Positions 40,795-53,611 of a DNA stretch of 64,000 bases are shown piece by piece (the stretch's first letter is position 1; each line of letters opens with the position of its first letter). The stretch comes from Enterobacter vonholyi. Lineage in GTDB: Bacteria; Pseudomonadota; Gammaproteobacteria; Enterobacterales; Enterobacteriaceae. Position numbers and translations under genes: made by a program. The notes below the pieces were generated by a model that made no database searches, had not been told where the DNA came from, and worked only from the letters and a program-made list of their open reading frames with translations. The stretch spans positions 62,001-126,000 of the forward strand of contig NZ_VTUC01000038.1 in assembly GCF_008364555.1 (NCBI RefSeq). The letters run 5' to 3'.

Positions 40795-41537
40795 TGTCGA
40801 CACACATCCTTTTTGAGCATCCGCTCAACGAAAAAATGCGCACCTGGCTGCGTATCGAATTTCTTATTCAACAACTTTCACAACATCTGCCGGTTAACGA
40901 TCATGCCACCGCATTGCACTTCTTCCGCAACGTAGGCGATCTGCTGGATGTGATTGAACGCGGTGATGTCCGCACAGAATTACTCAAAGAGCTGGAGCGC
41001 CAGCAGCGTAAATTGCAGGCATGGACAGAAGTCCCCGGCGTAGATCAGAGCCGTATCGACGCGCTCCGCCAGCAGTTGAAAAGCAGTAGCGCCGTCCTGA
41101 TGGCCGCGCCACGCGTCGGGCAGTTTTTGCGCGAAGACCGCCTGATTGGTCTGGTGCGCCAGCGCCTGAGCATCCCTGGCGGCTGCTGTAGCTTCGACCT
41201 GCCGACGCTGCATATGTGGCTACATATGCCACAGGCTCAGCGTGACGCGCAGGTGAACAGCTGGCTGGCAAGCCTGGAGCCTATGCACCAGACGCTGTCG
41301 CTGATCCTCGACCTGATACGTAACTCTGCGCCGTTCCGCAAGCAAACCAGCCTGAATGGTTTCTACCAGGATAACGGTGATGATGCCGATCTTCTGCGCC
41401 TGAATTTATCGCTTGGCGAACAGCTTTACCCGCAGATTTCCGGGCATAAGAGCCGTTTTGCGATTCGCTTTATGCCGCTGGACAGTGAAAATGGCACCGT
41501 GCCGGAACGTCTCGATTTTGAACTGGCCTGTTGTTAA
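40794..41537 (+). CDS. zapD: Cell division protein ZapD
   Basis: A 247-residue cytoplasmic protein that crosslinks FtsZ filaments at midcell by binding the FtsZ C-terminal tail (LDIPAFLRKQAD, present in the ftsZ gene here). Recognised by its start [24 protein letters not shown] and the N-terminal helical part plus beta-rich C-terminal part. Coupled to coaE upstream; yacG starts 9 nt after. Confidence 0.94.
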   Translation: MSTHILFEHPLNEKMRTWLRIEFLIQQLSQHLPVNDHATALHFFRNVGDLLDVIERGDVRTELLKELERQQRKLQAWTEVPGVDQSRIDALRQQLKSSSAVLMAAPRVGQFLREDRLIGLVRQRLSIPGGCCSFDLPTLHMWLHMPQAQRDAQVNSWLASLEPMHQTLSLILDLIRNSAPFRKQTSLNGFYQDNGDDADLLRLNLSLGEQLYPQISGHKSRFAIRFMPLDSENGTVPERLDFELACC

Positions 41538-41546
41538 GGAGTGCCG

Positions 41547-41741
41547 ATGTCTGATGTCACCACCGTAAGCTGCCCGACCTGCGGCAAAACCGTTGTATGG
41601 GGCGAAGTGAGTCCGTTCCGCCCATTCTGCAGCAAGCGCTGCCAGCTCATTGATCTGGGCGAATGGGCGGCGGAAGAGAAACGCATTCCAAGTGAAGGCG
41701 GTCTCTCGGACAGCGACGACTGGAGCGAAACCCAGCAGTAA
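41547..41741 (+). CDS. yacG: DNA gyrase inhibitor YacG (small zinc protein)
   Basis: A 64-residue protein with four zinc-binding cysteines (Cys9, Cys12, Cys28, Cys32) and an acidic C-terminal tail. The E. coli protein binds GyrB and inhibits gyrase. ATG 41547 lies after AAGGA; a GTG two codons earlier is less likely. Last gene of coaE-zapD-yacG, followed by a REP-like palindrome. Confidence 0.93.
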   Translation: MSDVTTVSCPTCGKTVVWGEVSPFRPFCSKRCQLIDLGEWAAEEKRIPSEGGLSDSDDWSETQQ

Positions 41742-41749
41742 TCAGTAAC

Positions 41750-41777
41750 GCCTGCTGGCCTTCGCTTAGCAGGCCTA
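41750..41777. repeat. REP-like palindrome between yacG and mutT
   Basis: GCCTGCT-GGCCTTCGCTT-AGCAGGC followed by CTAC has the shape and CTTCGC centre of a single enterobacterial REP unit. It sits at the 3' ends of two convergent genes and overlaps the mutT stop. Confidence 0.6.
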
Positions 41778-42167
41778 CGATTGTGCGGCTAACCGGAGGA
41801 TCACAGGCTCATTGGCTGGCGGGAATTTTTCGGCATCACTTGCCTGAAGTTCCACCCAGTTACCCGGCTGTCCCTCTTTTCCCCAGGGTTCACCCTCCCA
41901 GTTTTCCACCAGCCAAAACCACAGCGTGATGTGCCTGTCCGGAAACTGGTATTCAAGCTTATCAAACAGCGTTGCGCCATGCGGGGTGATCCCCACCTCT
42001 TCCTGAAGCTCGCGAACCAGCGCCTCTTCCGGCGTTTCACCTGACTCGATTTTACCGCCCGGAAACTCCCACTTGTTTGCCATGTGGGCGTCGGCAGCGC
42101 GCTGGGTGATGAAGATTTGGTTTTGCGGGTTGCGGATAATCCCGACGGCAATTTGCAGTATTTTCAT
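41775..42167 (-). CDS. mutT: 8-oxo-dGTP diphosphatase MutT
   Basis: Hydrolyses 8-oxo-dGTP so it is not incorporated opposite adenine, preventing A:T to C:G changes. The 130-residue protein has a complete Nudix box starting at Gly38, with Glu44, Arg52-Glu53 and Glu56/Glu57. It follows secA on the minus strand with a terminator between, so it probably depends on read-through or a nearby promoter. Confidence 0.95.
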   Translation of the reverse strand: MKILQIAVGIIRNPQNQIFITQRAADAHMANKWEFPGGKIESGETPEEALVRELQEEVGITPHGATLFDKLEYQFPDRHITLWFWLVENWEGEPWGKEGQPGNWVELQASDAEKFPPANEPVILRLAAQS

Positions 42168-42181
42168 AGTGTCGCTTCCAT

Positions 42182-42212
42182 AAAAAAGGCGCAGAAATCT
42201 GCGCCTTTTTGT
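42182..42212 (-). terminator. secA terminator
   Basis: An 8-bp stem (GGCGCAGA/TCTGCGCC, 2-nt loop) flanked by A6 and T5 lies between secA and mutT and can work in both directions. Confidence 0.85.
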
Positions 42213-42224
42213 TTTTTTATGAAC

Positions 42225-44930
42225 TTAGCTCAGACGGCCGTGGCACGCCTTGTACTTTTTACCGGAACCACACGGGCACGGATCGTTACGACCCACTTTA
42301 CGATCGCCGGTCTGCGCGGCGATCGCCGCTGCAGCTTCGCTGTCGTCGGTTTGGTGGCTCAGCTGTTGCATTTGTGCCAGACGCTCGGCTTCTTCACGAC
42401 GCTGCTGCTCCATCGCTTCTACCTCTTCCGGCATGCGCACCTGAACCTTGCTCAGGGTGCTAATCACTTCATACTTCAGTGACTCCAGCATAGACGCAAA
42501 CATGGAGAAGGATTCACGCTTGTATTCCTGCTTCGGATCTTTCTGCGCATAGCCACGCAGGTGGATACCCTGACGCAGGTAGTCCATCGCCGCCAGGTGC
42601 TCTTTCCACAGGGAGTCCAGAGTCTGCAGCATCACGCCTTTTTCAAAGTGACGCATCATCTCAGCGCCAACAACCTCTTCCTTACGCTTGTATACGTCCA
42701 GCGCGGTTTCAAAGATACGTTCACGCAAGGTCTCTTCGTGCAGCTCAGGCTCTTTATCCAGCCACTCTTTGATTGGCAGATCGAGGTCAAAGTCGTTTTT
42801 CAGGCGTTCCTGCAGGCCTTCGATATCCCACATTTCTTCCAGAGACTGCGGTGGAATATGCGCGTCGATGGTGGCTTTAAACACATCTTCACGAATGCTA
42901 TTGATGGTTTCGCTCACGTCGGAGACGTCCAGCAGTTCGTTACGCTGGGTGTAGATCGCACGACGCTGATCGTTAGCCACGTCATCATATTCCAGCAGTT
43001 GCTTACGAATATCAAAGTTGCGGCTTTCCACTTTACGCTGTGCGTTCGCGATCGCTTTGGTCACCCACGGGTGCTCAATGGCTTCGCCAGGTTTCATCCC
43101 CAGCTTACGCATCATGCCGGATACGCGGTCGGAAGCAAAAATACGCATCAGCGCATCTTCCATAGACAGGTAGAAGCGGGATGAACCGGCATCACCCTGA
43201 CGACCCGCACGACCACGCAGCTGGTTATCAATACGACGCGATTCGTGACGCTCCGTACCGATGATGTGCAGACCGCCGGAAGCCAGAACGGCGTCATGAC
43301 GAACCTGCCAGTCGGCTTTGATCTGCGCAATCTGTTCTGGCGTTGGGTTTTCCAGCTCAGCCACTTCAGCCTGCCAGCTACCGCCCAGCATAATATCGGT
43401 ACCACGACCCGCCATGTTGGTGGCGATGGTGACGGCAGCCGGATAACCCGCCTGCGCAACAATGTCTGCCTCTTTAGCGTGGAACTTGGCGTTCAGAACG
43501 TTGTGCTTGATGCCTGCTTTGGTCAGCTCGTTGGAAACCACTTCGGATTTCTCGATGGAGATGGTCCCCACCAGAACCGGCTGGCCTTTTGCGGTACGTT
43601 CGCGAATGTCTTCAATGATTGCCTGGATTTTTTCCGCTTCGGTCATGTACACCAGATCCGGCATATCCTTACGGATCATCGGACGGTTGGTTGGAACAAC
43701 CACGGTATCCAGCTTGTAGATGGAGCTGAATTCAAACGCTTCGGTATCGGCGGTACCGGTCATCCCTGCAAGCTTCTCGTACAGACGGAAGTAGTTCTGG
43801 AAGGTGATAGACGCCAGCGTCTGGTTTTCATTCTGAATATCCACACCTTCTTTGGCTTCCACAGCCTGGTGCAGACCGTCAGACCAGCGACGTCCCTGCA
43901 TAGTACGGCCGGTGTGTTCATCGACGATGATCACTTCACCGTCTTTCACGATGTAATCGACGTCGCGGGTAAACAACGCGTGCGCACGCAGTGCAGCGGT
44001 CACGTGGTGCATCAACATAATGTTGCTTGGGGAGTACAGGGACTCACCCTCTTCCATGATGCCTTCAGCGACCAGCAGCTCTTCAATTTTCACCAGACCG
44101 CGTTCGGTCAGGTTTACCTGGCGCGCTTTTTCATCAACGGAGAAGTGGCCTTCACCCTGGAAGGTGTCGGAGTCCTCTTTCTCCTGACGCAGCAGGTGTG
44201 GAATGATTTTGTCGACTTTACGGTACATCTCGGAGCTGTCTTCAGCCGGGCCGGAGATGATAAGCGGAGTACGCGCTTCATCGATCAGGATGGAGTCCAC
44301 CTCATCCACCAGCGCGTAGTGCAGCTTACGCTGGACGCGCTCTTCAGGGCTGAACGCCATGTTGTCACGCAGGTAGTCGAAGCCGTATTCGTTGTTGGTA
44401 CCGTAGGTAATATCCGCGTTATACGCTTCACGCTTGGCTGGCGCAGGCAGGCCGGACATGTTGATGCCGACAGTCATACCGAGGAATTCGAAAAGTGGAC
44501 GGTTGTTTTCGGCGTCACGCTGCGCCAGATAGTCGTTGACGGTAACGACGTGAACGCCTTTACCGGTCAGCGCGTTCAGGTAAGCCGGCAGCGTTGCGGT
44601 CAGGGTTTTACCTTCACCGGTACGCATTTCCGCGATGCAGCGCTCGTTGAGCACCATACCACCCAGCAGCTGAACGTCGAAGTGACGCATGCCGAATACA
44701 CGCTTACTCGCTTCGCGCACGACAGCAAACGCTTCCGGGATCAGGCTTTCTAAGGTTTCACCTTTTTCCAGACGCGCACGAAATTCCGCTGTTTTCGCTT
44801 TAAGCTCGTCATCAGAGAGCTTCTCCATCGCCGGTTCCATACCGTTGATGACGGCAACTGCTTTGCGCATACGGCGCAGGGTACGATCGTTACGACTACC
44901 AAAAACTTTAGTTAACAATTTGATTAGCAT
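42225..44930 (-). CDS. secA: Preprotein translocase ATPase SecA
   Basis: Motor that pushes unfolded preproteins through SecYEG. The 901-residue protein has Walker A MRTGEGKT near 102-109, the DEAD-type [15 protein letters not shown] segment, the second nucleotide domain ([10 protein letters not shown]) and a C-terminal zinc/SecB-binding tail [14 protein letters not shown]. secM lies 58 nt upstream and controls its translation through arrest. A 502-codon antisense ORF is an artefact. Confidence 0.97.
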   Translation of the reverse strand: MLIKLLTKVFGSRNDRTLRRMRKAVAVINGMEPAMEKLSDDELKAKTAEFRARLEKGETLESLIPEAFAVVREASKRVFGMRHFDVQLLGGMVLNERCIAEMRTGEGKTLTATLPAYLNALTGKGVHVVTVNDYLAQRDAENNRPLFEFLGMTVGINMSGLPAPAKREAYNADITYGTNNEYGFDYLRDNMAFSPEERVQRKLHYALVDEVDSILIDEARTPLIISGPAEDSSEMYRKVDKIIPHLLRQEKEDSDTFQGEGHFSVDEKARQVNLTERGLVKIEELLVAEGIMEEGESLYSPSNIMLMHHVTAALRAHALFTRDVDYIVKDGEVIIVDEHTGRTMQGRRWSDGLHQAVEAKEGVDIQNENQTLASITFQNYFRLYEKLAGMTGTADTEAFEFSSIYKLDTVVVPTNRPMIRKDMPDLVYMTEAEKIQAIIEDIRERTAKGQPVLVGTISIEKSEVVSNELTKAGIKHNVLNAKFHAKEADIVAQAGYPAAVTIATNMAGRGTDIMLGGSWQAEVAELENPTPEQIAQIKADWQVRHDAVLASGGLHIIGTERHESRRIDNQLRGRAGRQGDAGSSRFYLSMEDALMRIFASDRVSGMMRKLGMKPGEAIEHPWVTKAIANAQRKVESRNFDIRKQLLEYDDVANDQRRAIYTQRNELLDVSDVSETINSIREDVFKATIDAHIPPQSLEEMWDIEGLQERLKNDFDLDLPIKEWLDKEPELHEETLRERIFETALDVYKRKEEVVGAEMMRHFEKGVMLQTLDSLWKEHLAAMDYLRQGIHLRGYAQKDPKQEYKRESFSMFASMLESLKYEVISTLSKVQVRMPEEVEAMEQQRREEAERLAQMQQLSHQTDDSEAAAAIAAQTGDRKVGRNDPCPCGSGKKYKACHGRLS

Positions 44931-44988
44931 AATAAATTCTCAAACGCCCCATTGTGGGCAGATAAATTAAGGTATTGAAAAAGTTAAT

Positions 44989-45492
44989 TTAGCTGAGGCG
45001 TTGCGGCCCGGCGCGAATGCCGTGAGCCTGGCTAATCCAGGTTGAAACAGAGAATGAAACAGGTGAAACAAACTCACGTTGCGTCGACTGACGAGCTATG
45101 ACCGGCGGCTGGCTGTCCTGCGTGAGCAGCGCGTTGAGCGTGTCCAGCAGGGCAAGATGCTGAGCCTGCACCGGCAGCGCCTCTTCCGCAACAGGCATGG
45201 CCTGCGGTGCCATCGCAAACGACAGATGGCGGATAACCGTGCGGATAGCGTGCTGGTGCCAGTAATCGACGGTGAAGTTTGGACGGCGGCTGGCTTCAAG
45301 CCACGCAAGATTAGTGAAGTTAACCCGCGTGTTGAAATCGTGTTTAGTCGTGGAGGTTTTTGCGGGCGTCGCCGCTTCGGCACTGTTGCTGAGCGCAGGC
45401 AAGCCAAAGCTCGCCGCGACCATCCCTAATAAGAGATGCGGCCAGAAGTAACGTCTGCCAAATTGTCGCCAGCGCGTCAGTATTCCGCTCAC
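44989..45492 (-). CDS. secM: Secretion monitor SecM, GTG start
   Basis: A 167-residue exported protein whose translation stalls unless its own export pulls the chain. The arrest motif [17 protein letters not shown] (147-163) keeps every essential position of F-x4-WI-x4-GIRAGP. A long signal peptide (about 1-36, [20 protein letters not shown]) targets it to Sec. Stalling unfolds an RNA helix covering the secA ribosome site. I chose GTG 45492 (VSGILTRW) after GGAG; an in-frame GTG three codons earlier has no ribosome site. The middle region is less conserved than the ends. Confidence 0.94.
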   Translation of the reverse strand: MSGILTRWRQFGRRYFWPHLLLGMVAASFGLPALSNSAEAATPAKTSTTKHDFNTRVNFTNLAWLEASRRPNFTVDYWHQHAIRTVIRHLSFAMAPQAMPVAEEALPVQAQHLALLDTLNALLTQDSQPPVIARQSTQREFVSPVSFSVSTWISQAHGIRAGPQRLS

Positions 45493-45700
45493 CTGCTCCA
45501 CCCAATAAGCCAGCCTTGCAGAGGCTGAGTTCAGTTATTCTTTTAGCGCCCAGATAGTATCACTAAAGCCAATGCACATCAGCAGGAATGAGGTGCCGCC
45601 GCGGGGAAAAACGGTCAAGAATGCAGCTAACGCACACATTTTCTGCGAAAGACAAACAAGAGATAACGCTGGGGCAAACTAAGAAGGGTAAAAATAAAAA

Positions 45701-45749
45701 CGACTGGTCTTCCTGGTCGGAGAGAGTACCAGGTTAACCAGTCGATTTT
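45701..45749 (-). terminator. lpxC terminator
   Basis: Nested arms CGACTGGT/ACCAGTCG and CCTGGT/ACCAGG form a long stem about 30 nt after the lpxC stop. A-rich and T-rich runs flank it; on the minus strand TTTTTATTTTT follows. Confidence 0.8.
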
Positions 45750-45770
45750 TTTACGAAACGGCGTGAACCG

Positions 45771-46709
<939 letters not shown>

Positions 46710-46789
46710 CTATCCAACCGAGAGTGTATATCACTAACGGTGGGCCAGTTTAGCACAAAGAGCGCAAATCCCCAAATTCCAGCCAATTC

Positions 46790-47941
46790 TTAGTCAGCTT
46801 GCTTACGCAGGAACGCCGGGATATCCAGATAATCTGGCTCTTTCGCCGTTTGCGGCGTTGGGTCGTTCACCACTTTCGCGGCCGGTTTCTGCTCCTGAGT
46901 CAGAGGAGACATACCGTGCTGCTGGTAACGATCCATTACCGGTTGCTGAGTCTGCTTGTTAGTCACTAAGGTGATCTCAGGACGTTTATCCATGCCGATA
47001 CCGGTAGCAACAACGGTAACACGCAGCTCGTCGTTCATTTCAGGGTCAAGAGAAGTACCGATTACCACGGTAGCGTTGTCAGAGGCGAACGCACGGATAG
47101 TGTTACCCACGGTTTCGAACTCATCCAGACGCAGGTCAAAGCCAGCGGTAATGTTGACCAGCACACCGCGCGCACCAGACAGATCGATATCTTCCAGCAG
47201 TGGAGAAGAAATGGCCATTTCAGCTGCTTCTTCTGCACGATCTTCACCGCTCGCCACGCCAGAGCCCATCATCGCGTAGCCCATTTCGGACATCACGGTG
47301 CGAACGTCTGCAAAGTCAACGTTCATCAGGCCAGGACGGGTAATCAGTTCAGCGATACCCTGGACCGCGCCTTTCAGCACGTCGTTTGCTGCACCGAATG
47401 CGTCAAGCAGGGAGATACCGCGCCCCAGAACCTTCAACAGCTTGTCGTTAGGGATGGTGATCAGCGAGTCCACATGCTTGGACAGCTCGGTGATACCCTG
47501 CTCCGCGAACGCCATACGCTTCTTGCCTTCAAAGTTGAAAGGCTTGGTCACGACAGCAACGGTCAGGATACCTAAATCTTTAGCTACTTCAGCCACAACA
47601 GGTGCTGCGCCGGTACCCGTACCGCCACCCATACCTGCTGCGATGAAGACCATGTCCGCACCTTCCAGTGCAGCGCGCAGCGCTTCACGATCTTCTTCAG
47701 CCGCATTGCGACCAACTTCCGGGTTAGCCCCTGCTCCCAGCCCTTTGGTGATACCACCGCCGATCTGGATAGTCTGGCCTACAGCCGTCTTACGCAGTGC
47801 CTGCGCATCGGTGTTAACTGCGAAGAATTCAACACCTTCAATGCGTTCACGCACCATATGCTCTACGGCGTTACCGCCGCCGCCACCGACGCCGATGACT
47901 TTAATCACCGCGTCGTTGGTCAGTTCCATAGGTTCAAACAT
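46790..47941 (-). CDS. ftsZ: Tubulin-like division GTPase FtsZ
   Basis: Forms the Z ring. The 383-residue protein has GGGGGNAVEHM (19-29) and the tubulin signature GGGTGTGAAP (105-114), a variable linker and the conserved C-terminal peptide DYLDIPAFLRKQAD that binds FtsA, ZipA, ZapD and MinC. It follows ftsA after 63 nt. Promoters for ftsZ in E. coli lie inside upstream genes and were not separately identified here. Confidence 0.98.
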   Translation of the reverse strand: MFEPMELTNDAVIKVIGVGGGGGNAVEHMVRERIEGVEFFAVNTDAQALRKTAVGQTIQIGGGITKGLGAGANPEVGRNAAEEDREALRAALEGADMVFIAAGMGGGTGTGAAPVVAEVAKDLGILTVAVVTKPFNFEGKKRMAFAEQGITELSKHVDSLITIPNDKLLKVLGRGISLLDAFGAANDVLKGAVQGIAELITRPGLMNVDFADVRTVMSEMGYAMMGSGVASGEDRAEEAAEMAISSPLLEDIDLSGARGVLVNITAGFDLRLDEFETVGNTIRAFASDNATVVIGTSLDPEMNDELRVTVVATGIGMDKRPEITLVTNKQTQQPVMDRYQQHGMSPLTQEQKPAAKVVNDPTPQTAKEPDYLDIPAFLRKQAD

Positions 47942-48004
47942 AATTTCTCTCTCCGTTGTGCCTGTCGCCCGAGACCGCTAATTCTCTCCGGTCTCTTAAA
48001 AAAA

Positions 48005-49261
48005 TTAAAACTCTTTTCGCAACCAGTTGTTCAGTCGTTTGACCCACGACCCCACTGAGACGCGTTTTTCCACTTCTGCTTCACCACTGAGATGAGATTC
48101 CTTCCCGTAGTGAAGCAGGCCCACAGCCGTTGAATAATACGGCTCCTGAGCATAATCCGTTAAACCGGTGATATTCAGCGGCGCACCAATACGCACCTGC
48201 GTATGGAACACGCGCTGAGCACAGGCCGCAAGACCTTCAATTTGCGCTGCACCGCCGGTTAATACAATCCCCGCCGCAAGATGATGCTTAACACCCTGCT
48301 GACGAAGCTGTTCCTGTAACTGTAAAATCTCTTCGTTGACCAGGTTGAGCAGCTCGGTATAGCGCGGCTCAATCACCTCTGCCAACGTCTGGCGCTGCAG
48401 GCTACGCGGTGGACGACCACCGACGCTCGGCACTTCAACGCTCTCATCTTTGCCAACGATAGACCCCAGCGCACAGCCGTGGCGCACTTTAATTGCTTCT
48501 GCATCGCTCGGCGGCGTACCAAAAGCGTAAGCAATATCGCTGGTCACAACGTTCCCGGCATAAGGGATCACTTTAGTGTGGCGCAACGCACCGCCGGTAT
48601 AGACGGCGATATCCATTGTACCACCACCAATATCGACCACACAGACACCCAGTTCACGTTCATCTTCGGTCAGCACGGAATAACTTGCCGCCAGACCCGC
48701 GAAAATAAGTTGGTCAACTTTCAGGCCACAACGTTCAACGGCTTTTACAATGTTCTTCGCCATATCGTTGTGACATGTGATCAGGTGCACTTTTGCCTGC
48801 ATACGTACGCCAGAAAGACCGACCGGGTTCTTGATCCCTTCCTGGTAGTCAATCGCATATTCCTGCGGAATGACATGCAGCACGCGATGTTCGTCGCGGA
48901 CACGCACGGATTTCGCCGTGTGCACTACGTTTTCAACGTCTTCCTGCGTCACTTCTTCTTCGGAAATCGGCACCATACCAATTTCGTTCTGGCAGCTAAT
49001 GTGCTTACCAGAAAGGGCCAGATAGACAGACGAAATCTGGCAATCTGCCATCAGTTCAGCCTGATCGATGGCGCGCTGAACGCATTTCACCACCGATTCA
49101 AGATCGTTTACCCCACCTTTATCCATACCACGGGACGGGCAACTGCCTACGCCAATGATATTGACCATACCGTCGGGCAGAACTTCCCCTACTAAAGCGG
49201 CAACCTTCGCGGTGCCAATCTCCAGTCCAACTACCAGTTTTCTGTCCGTCGCCTTGATCAT
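48005..49261 (-). CDS. ftsA: Cell division protein FtsA
   Basis: Actin-like ATPase that tethers FtsZ to the membrane and recruits later division proteins. The 418-residue protein has phosphate motifs [10 protein letters not shown] and [12 protein letters not shown] and a C-terminal amphipathic helix ([12 protein letters not shown]) for membrane binding. ATG overlaps the ftsQ stop by 4 nt. Confidence 0.97.
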   Translation of the reverse strand: MIKATDRKLVVGLEIGTAKVAALVGEVLPDGMVNIIGVGSCPSRGMDKGGVNDLESVVKCVQRAIDQAELMADCQISSVYLALSGKHISCQNEIGMVPISEEEVTQEDVENVVHTAKSVRVRDEHRVLHVIPQEYAIDYQEGIKNPVGLSGVRMQAKVHLITCHNDMAKNIVKAVERCGLKVDQLIFAGLAASYSVLTEDERELGVCVVDIGGGTMDIAVYTGGALRHTKVIPYAGNVVTSDIAYAFGTPPSDAEAIKVRHGCALGSIVGKDESVEVPSVGGRPPRSLQRQTLAEVIEPRYTELLNLVNEEILQLQEQLRQQGVKHHLAAGIVLTGGAAQIEGLAACAQRVFHTQVRIGAPLNITGLTDYAQEPYYSTAVGLLHYGKESHLSGEAEVEKRVSVGSWVKRLNNWLRKEF

Positions 49262-50100
49262 TGTTGTTCTGCCTGTACCTGTGCCTGATTCTGTTGCTGA
49301 TTAGGTTCCTCGACCGGAGCCGGTACCCAACCGACTGCTGCGCCTGAGTCATAGCGCAAATCAACGTAGCTTATCCGTTTGCCGTCAGTCTGTGCCTGCT
49401 GCTGTAAAACCGGGTAAAGTTCGACAAAACGCGCCAGACGCTTCATGGTGTCCCCGCGTCCCAGGTTGAGCTTAATGCCGTTCGTTAACGTCAGCTGCCA
49501 GGAACGGCGCGCCGTCATGGCAGCATCTTTTAACGTAAACCTGTCCTTCGCCAGCACCTGACCCATTTCGCGAAAACCCTGTAACACTTCGTTTTCGCTG
49601 CCTTCAGGGCCATACAACATCGGTAAATTTTGCTTGTTGACACGATCGGCCGGGACGCTGAAGGAATTTCCGTCTGCGTCAACCATGTGCTGATCATTCC
49701 AACGCGCAATGGGCACATATTCAACCAGATGAATCTTCAATTCATCAGGCCATTGCTTTCTTACGCTCGCCTGTTTTATCCATGGCAGACGTTCTATCTG
49801 ACTCTGAATAATATTGACGTCCTGCGTCATAAAGGTGCCAGGCGAACCCAGCGCCAGTATTGACTGGCGAATATCGTCGTTACGCGTGTAGTGACGCTCA
49901 CCGGTGACCACCAGCTTAGAGAGCGGCAACCGCTGCGCATCTTCCATCCAGCCCAGGACCATCCAGCCGCTGATAAACACGGTGCACAGCACCCCGAGCA
50001 GGAAAATGATGCCTGCAAGACGCGTTCCATTGCTGCGGCGTGAAGAGGTGTATTCGTCCTCGTCATCGCGGTTGCGCGTGTTCAATGCAGCCTGAGACAT
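49258..50100 (-). CDS. ftsQ: Cell division protein FtsQ
   Basis: Bitopic protein that links FtsK to FtsL/FtsB at the divisome. The 280-residue protein has one membrane helix (about 28-48, [19 protein letters not shown]), then a POTRA domain beginning [22 protein letters not shown] and a beta domain. The C-terminal tail is Gln-rich. One base separates it from ddlB. Confidence 0.96.
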   Translation of the reverse strand: MSQAALNTRNRDDEDEYTSSRRSNGTRLAGIIFLLGVLCTVFISGWMVLGWMEDAQRLPLSKLVVTGERHYTRNDDIRQSILALGSPGTFMTQDVNIIQSQIERLPWIKQASVRKQWPDELKIHLVEYVPIARWNDQHMVDADGNSFSVPADRVNKQNLPMLYGPEGSENEVLQGFREMGQVLAKDRFTLKDAAMTARRSWQLTLTNGIKLNLGRGDTMKRLARFVELYPVLQQQAQTDGKRISYVDLRYDSGAAVGWVPAPVEEPNQQQNQAQVQAEQQ

Positions 50101-50101
50101 A

Positions 50102-51022
50102 TCAGCCCGCCTGGTCCAGAATGCGTACGACTAACTGCGAGAAACTCATCTCCGCCTGACGCGCGGCCATCGGCACAAGGCTGTGGCTGGTCATTCCCGG
50201 AGAGGTATTGGCTTCCAGCAGATAAAATTGTCCATCACTATCCTGCATCACGTCGATGCGTCCCCAGCCCTGACAACCCAGAATATGCCAGGCTTTAAGC
50301 ACCAGGGACTGTAAATCGGCTTCACGCTCAGCTTCAAGACCACTTGGGCAGAAATATTGCGTCTCATCAGAGAGATACTTCGCCTCATAATCATAGAAGA
50401 CTCCAGCGGGTTGGATACGGATTGACGGTAAAATTTCTTCGCCAAGCATCGCGACGGTAAATTCCGGCCCGCTGAGCCATTTCTCTACCAAAACTTCATC
50501 ATCATGTTGAAATGCCAGTGCTAAAGCGGACGAAAGATCTTCAGCTTTGTCGACTTTGGACATTCCCACGCTGGAGCCTTCCCGGCTTGGCTTTACAATA
50601 ACCGGTAAGCCCAGTTCAGCAATGCGTGCATTAACGCTATCCGGCAGGCCCAATTCAAATTCGCGACGCGTCAGTGCCACCCATGGCGCAACAGGTAAAC
50701 CTGCGCCCTGCCACAGCAGCTTGCTGCGCAGTTTGTCCATTGAGATAGCGGAAGCCATCACGCCGCTGCCGGTGTATGGCAGACCTATCAGATCCAGAAG
50801 CCCCTGCAGGGTGCCGTCTTCGCCGCCACGACCGTGTAAAGCGATAAAGACTTTATCGAAGCCCATGGCCTTTAACTGCGTCACGTCGACCTCTTTTGGA
50901 TCGACCAGGTGCGCATTGACGCCACCTTCACGCAGGCCCGCCAGCACAGCCGCGCCGGAATTCAGGGAAACCTCACGTTCTGCCGAGGTGCCGCCAGACA
51001 GGACAGCAATCTTATCAGCCAT
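50102..51022 (-). CDS. ddlB: D-alanine--D-alanine ligase B
   Basis: Makes the D-Ala-D-Ala dipeptide used by MurF. The 306-residue ATP-grasp enzyme has [12 protein letters not shown], the ATP loop [14 protein letters not shown] and the metal-binding [18 protein letters not shown] 51022 ([11 protein letters not shown]) lies 9 nt after AGGAGG and overlaps the murC end by 8 nt; an ATG three codons upstream touches the ribosome site and was not chosen. Confidence 0.96.
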   Translation of the reverse strand: MADKIAVLSGGTSAEREVSLNSGAAVLAGLREGGVNAHLVDPKEVDVTQLKAMGFDKVFIALHGRGGEDGTLQGLLDLIGLPYTGSGVMASAISMDKLRSKLLWQGAGLPVAPWVALTRREFELGLPDSVNARIAELGLPVIVKPSREGSSVGMSKVDKAEDLSSALALAFQHDDEVLVEKWLSGPEFTVAMLGEEILPSIRIQPAGVFYDYEAKYLSDETQYFCPSGLEAEREADLQSLVLKAWHILGCQGWGRIDVMQDSDGQFYLLEANTSPGMTSHSLVPMAARQAEMSFSQLVVRILDQAG

Positions 51023-52490
51023 GATGCTCATCCTCCTGGGTTTGCGGCTTCAGTTTGATTTCAGCTAAGGTACGGGCGATTTTGCCGATATTTCCCGCGC
51101 CCTGAATCAGAATCAAATCGTTACCCGTCAGGACCGGTGCCAGAATTTCCGCCACCTGTACAGGGTCAGAAACCAGAATAGGGTCAACCTTACCGCGTCC
51201 ACGGATTGTACGGCACAGGGAGCGGCTGTCGGCCCCTGGAATCGGCGTCTCGCCTGCGGCGTATACGTCCAGCATTAACAGGGTGTCTACCTGTGACAGG
51301 ACGCTGGCGAAATCGTCATACAGATCGCGCGTACGCGTGAAGCGGTGCGGCTGGAAGATCATCACCAGATTTTTGTCAGGCCAGCCCGCGCGTGCGGCTT
51401 TAATGGTGGCGTCCACTTCGGTCGGATGGTGGCCGTAGTCGTCCACCAGCATCGCTGAGCCGGCTTTACCGTTCACGGCATCCAGCGGGAATTCACCGAG
51501 GAAGTCGAAACGGCGACCGGTGCCCTGGAAGCTTTCCAGCGCGCGCAGAATTGCATCATCATCAATGCCTTCTTCCGTCGCGACGGCCACTGCCGCTGCG
51601 GCATTGAGGGCGTTATGGCGCCCTGGTGCATTCAGCGTGACGTGCAGCAGTTCTTTGTCCTGACGCGCCAGCGTGAAGTGTCCCTGCGCACCAATCTGTT
51701 TGTACTCCTCCACGCGAACGTCAGCGTCTTCGCTGAAGCCATAGGTGGTGATTTGACGACCCACGCGCGGCAGCAGCTCGCGGATCACCGGATCGTCTAC
51801 GCACATTACCGCACGTCCATAGAACGGCAGGTTGTGCAGGAAGTTGATGAAGGTCTGCTTTAAGTTCTCGAAGTCGCCCTGGTAGGTATCCATATGGTCA
51901 GCTTCGATGTTAGTGACAATCGCCACCATCGGCTGCAGGTGCAGGAACGACGCGTCGCTCTCATCCGCTTCAGCTATCAGATAACGACTGTGGCCCAGAC
52001 GTGCATGCACGCCCGCGGCTTTTACCAGACCGCCGTTGACGAACGTCGGATCGAGCCCCGCTTCCGCATAAATACTGGAAACCATCGCCGTGGTCGTGGT
52101 TTTACCGTGGGTCCCGGCAATGGCGATGCCGTGACGAAAACGCATCAGTTCCGCCAGCATTTCTGCACGGCGGATCACCGGAATGCGCGCTTCGTGCGCA
52201 GCAACGATTTCAGGGTTGTCAGAGGAGATGGCGCTTGAGACCACCACCACGCTCGCATCGCGCACGTTTTCCGGACGATGGTTGAAATAGATAGTCGCCC
52301 CAAGCGACGCCAGCTGCTGCGTAACAGGGTTTGGCGCCAGGTCAGACCCGCTGATCTGATAGCCTTCGTTAGCTAACACTTCGGCAATACCGCCCATGCC
52401 AGCACCACCGATGCCAACAAAGTGAATGTGCCGGACGCGACGCATCTCGGGCACGATTGAACGCAGTTTTGCCAGTTGTTGTGTATTCAT
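51015..52490 (-). CDS. murC: UDP-N-acetylmuramate--L-alanine ligase
   Basis: Adds the first amino acid, L-Ala, to UDP-MurNAc. The 491-residue Mur ligase has the UDP-binding [13 protein letters not shown], the P-loop [11 protein letters not shown] and the ATP-site EADHMDTY. It follows murG after 56 nt and overlaps ddlB. Confidence 0.97.
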   Translation of the reverse strand: MNTQQLAKLRSIVPEMRRVRHIHFVGIGGAGMGGIAEVLANEGYQISGSDLAPNPVTQQLASLGATIYFNHRPENVRDASVVVVSSAISSDNPEIVAAHEARIPVIRRAEMLAELMRFRHGIAIAGTHGKTTTTAMVSSIYAEAGLDPTFVNGGLVKAAGVHARLGHSRYLIAEADESDASFLHLQPMVAIVTNIEADHMDTYQGDFENLKQTFINFLHNLPFYGRAVMCVDDPVIRELLPRVGRQITTYGFSEDADVRVEEYKQIGAQGHFTLARQDKELLHVTLNAPGRHNALNAAAAVAVATEEGIDDDAILRALESFQGTGRRFDFLGEFPLDAVNGKAGSAMLVDDYGHHPTEVDATIKAARAGWPDKNLVMIFQPHRFTRTRDLYDDFASVLSQVDTLLMLDVYAAGETPIPGADSRSLCRTIRGRGKVDPILVSDPVQVAEILAPVLTGNDLILIQGAGNIGKIARTLAEIKLKPQTQEDEHHG

Positions 52491-52546
52491 TCTCTAAACG
52501 CCATCGACTACTTAAAATTCGTGCAGCGCAACACGCGCTGCGAGGG

Positions 52547-53611
52547 TTAAGCCTGGGCTGCCAGGCTCACTTCTTTTGCCACCCGTTCCGTCGCATCAGG
52601 GATAGCGGCCGCGCGCGCGCGTTGTGCCATCTCCAGCAGTGCGTCTCTGTCCCAGCCCGCCAGGGTGGTGGCGACCGCGTCGGCGGTAAATTGTGGCTGC
52701 TCAAAAATTTTCGCGGCACCGGCTTTCTCAAGCGGCAGCGCATTCCAGTACTGCTGTCTGTCTTTGTGCTGGAACGGCACAAACAGGGCCGGCAGACCCG
52801 CGGCGGCGATCTCGCTCACCGTCAGCGCGCCTGAGCGACAGACCACGACATCGGCCCACGCATACGCTGCCGCCATGTCGTCGATAAACTCTGTGACTTT
52901 ATGCTGCGGCTGACCTTCGTCTGCGTAAGCCTGCTCAACGGTCTGCTGAGCGCCTTTCCCGCTCTGGTGCCAGATGGTCACGGTATCGCCCAGCTTTGCA
53001 GCTACCTGCGGCATCGTCTGGTTCAAGATACGCGCGCCCTGTGAGCCACCGACGACCAGCACACGAACCGGCCCTTCACGGCCCGTCAGGCGAGCATCCG
53101 GCAGCGGCAGCGCCAGCACGTCGACACGCACCGGATTACCCACTACGTCCGCTTTCGGGAACGCGCCGGGAAACGCCTGCATGACTTTAGTGGCGATTTT
53201 CGCCAGCCATTTGTTGGTCAGACCGGCAATACCGTTCTGCTCATGCAGAACGACGGGAATACCTAACGACCACGCCGCCAGCCCGCCGGGCCCCGAGACA
53301 TAGCCGCCCATGCCCAGCACCACATCGGGCTTAAAGCGCTTCATGATGGTGCGCGCCTGACGCCAGGCGTTAAAAATACGCACCGGTGCCAGCAGCATTG
53401 CCTTGAGTCCTTTGCCCCGAAGGCCGGAAATACGAATAAAGTCGATCTCGATACCGTGTTTCGGCACCAGGTCGGCCTCCATGCGGTCTGCGGTTCCCAG
53501 CCAGCGTACCTGCCAGCCCTGATCCATTAAATGGTGCGCAACCGCAAGTCCCGGGAACACGTGTCCGCCGGTACCGCCTGCCATCACCATTAACCGCTTC
53601 GGTTGATTCAT
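52547..53611 (-). CDS. murG: Lipid II synthase MurG (GlcNAc transferase)
   Basis: Membrane-associated GT-B enzyme that adds GlcNAc to lipid I on the cytoplasmic face. The 354-residue protein has the G-loops [10 protein letters not shown] and [11 protein letters not shown] and the donor-site segment [24 protein letters not shown]. Its ATG overlaps ftsW by 4 nt. Confidence 0.97.
   Translation of the reverse strand: MNQPKRLMVMAGGTGGHVFPGLAVAHHLMDQGWQVRWLGTADRMEADLVPKHGIEIDFIRISGLRGKGLKAMLLAPVRIFNAWRQARTIMKRFKPDVVLGMGGYVSGPGGLAAWSLGIPVVLHEQNGIAGLTNKWLAKIATKVMQAFPGAFPKADVVGNPVRVDVLALPLPDARLTGREGPVRVLVVGGSQGARILNQTMPQVAAKLGDTVTIWHQSGKGAQQTVEQAYADEGQPQHKVTEFIDDMAAAYAWADVVVCRSGALTVSEIAAAGLPALFVPFQHKDRQQYWNALPLEKAGAAKIFEQPQFTADAVATTLAGWDRDALLEMAQRARAAAIPDATERVAKEVSLAAQA

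Noticed and set aside
43245..44753. 502-codon open frame antisense to secA
   Set aside because: Covered by secA with all its motifs; no start context or recognisable domain.
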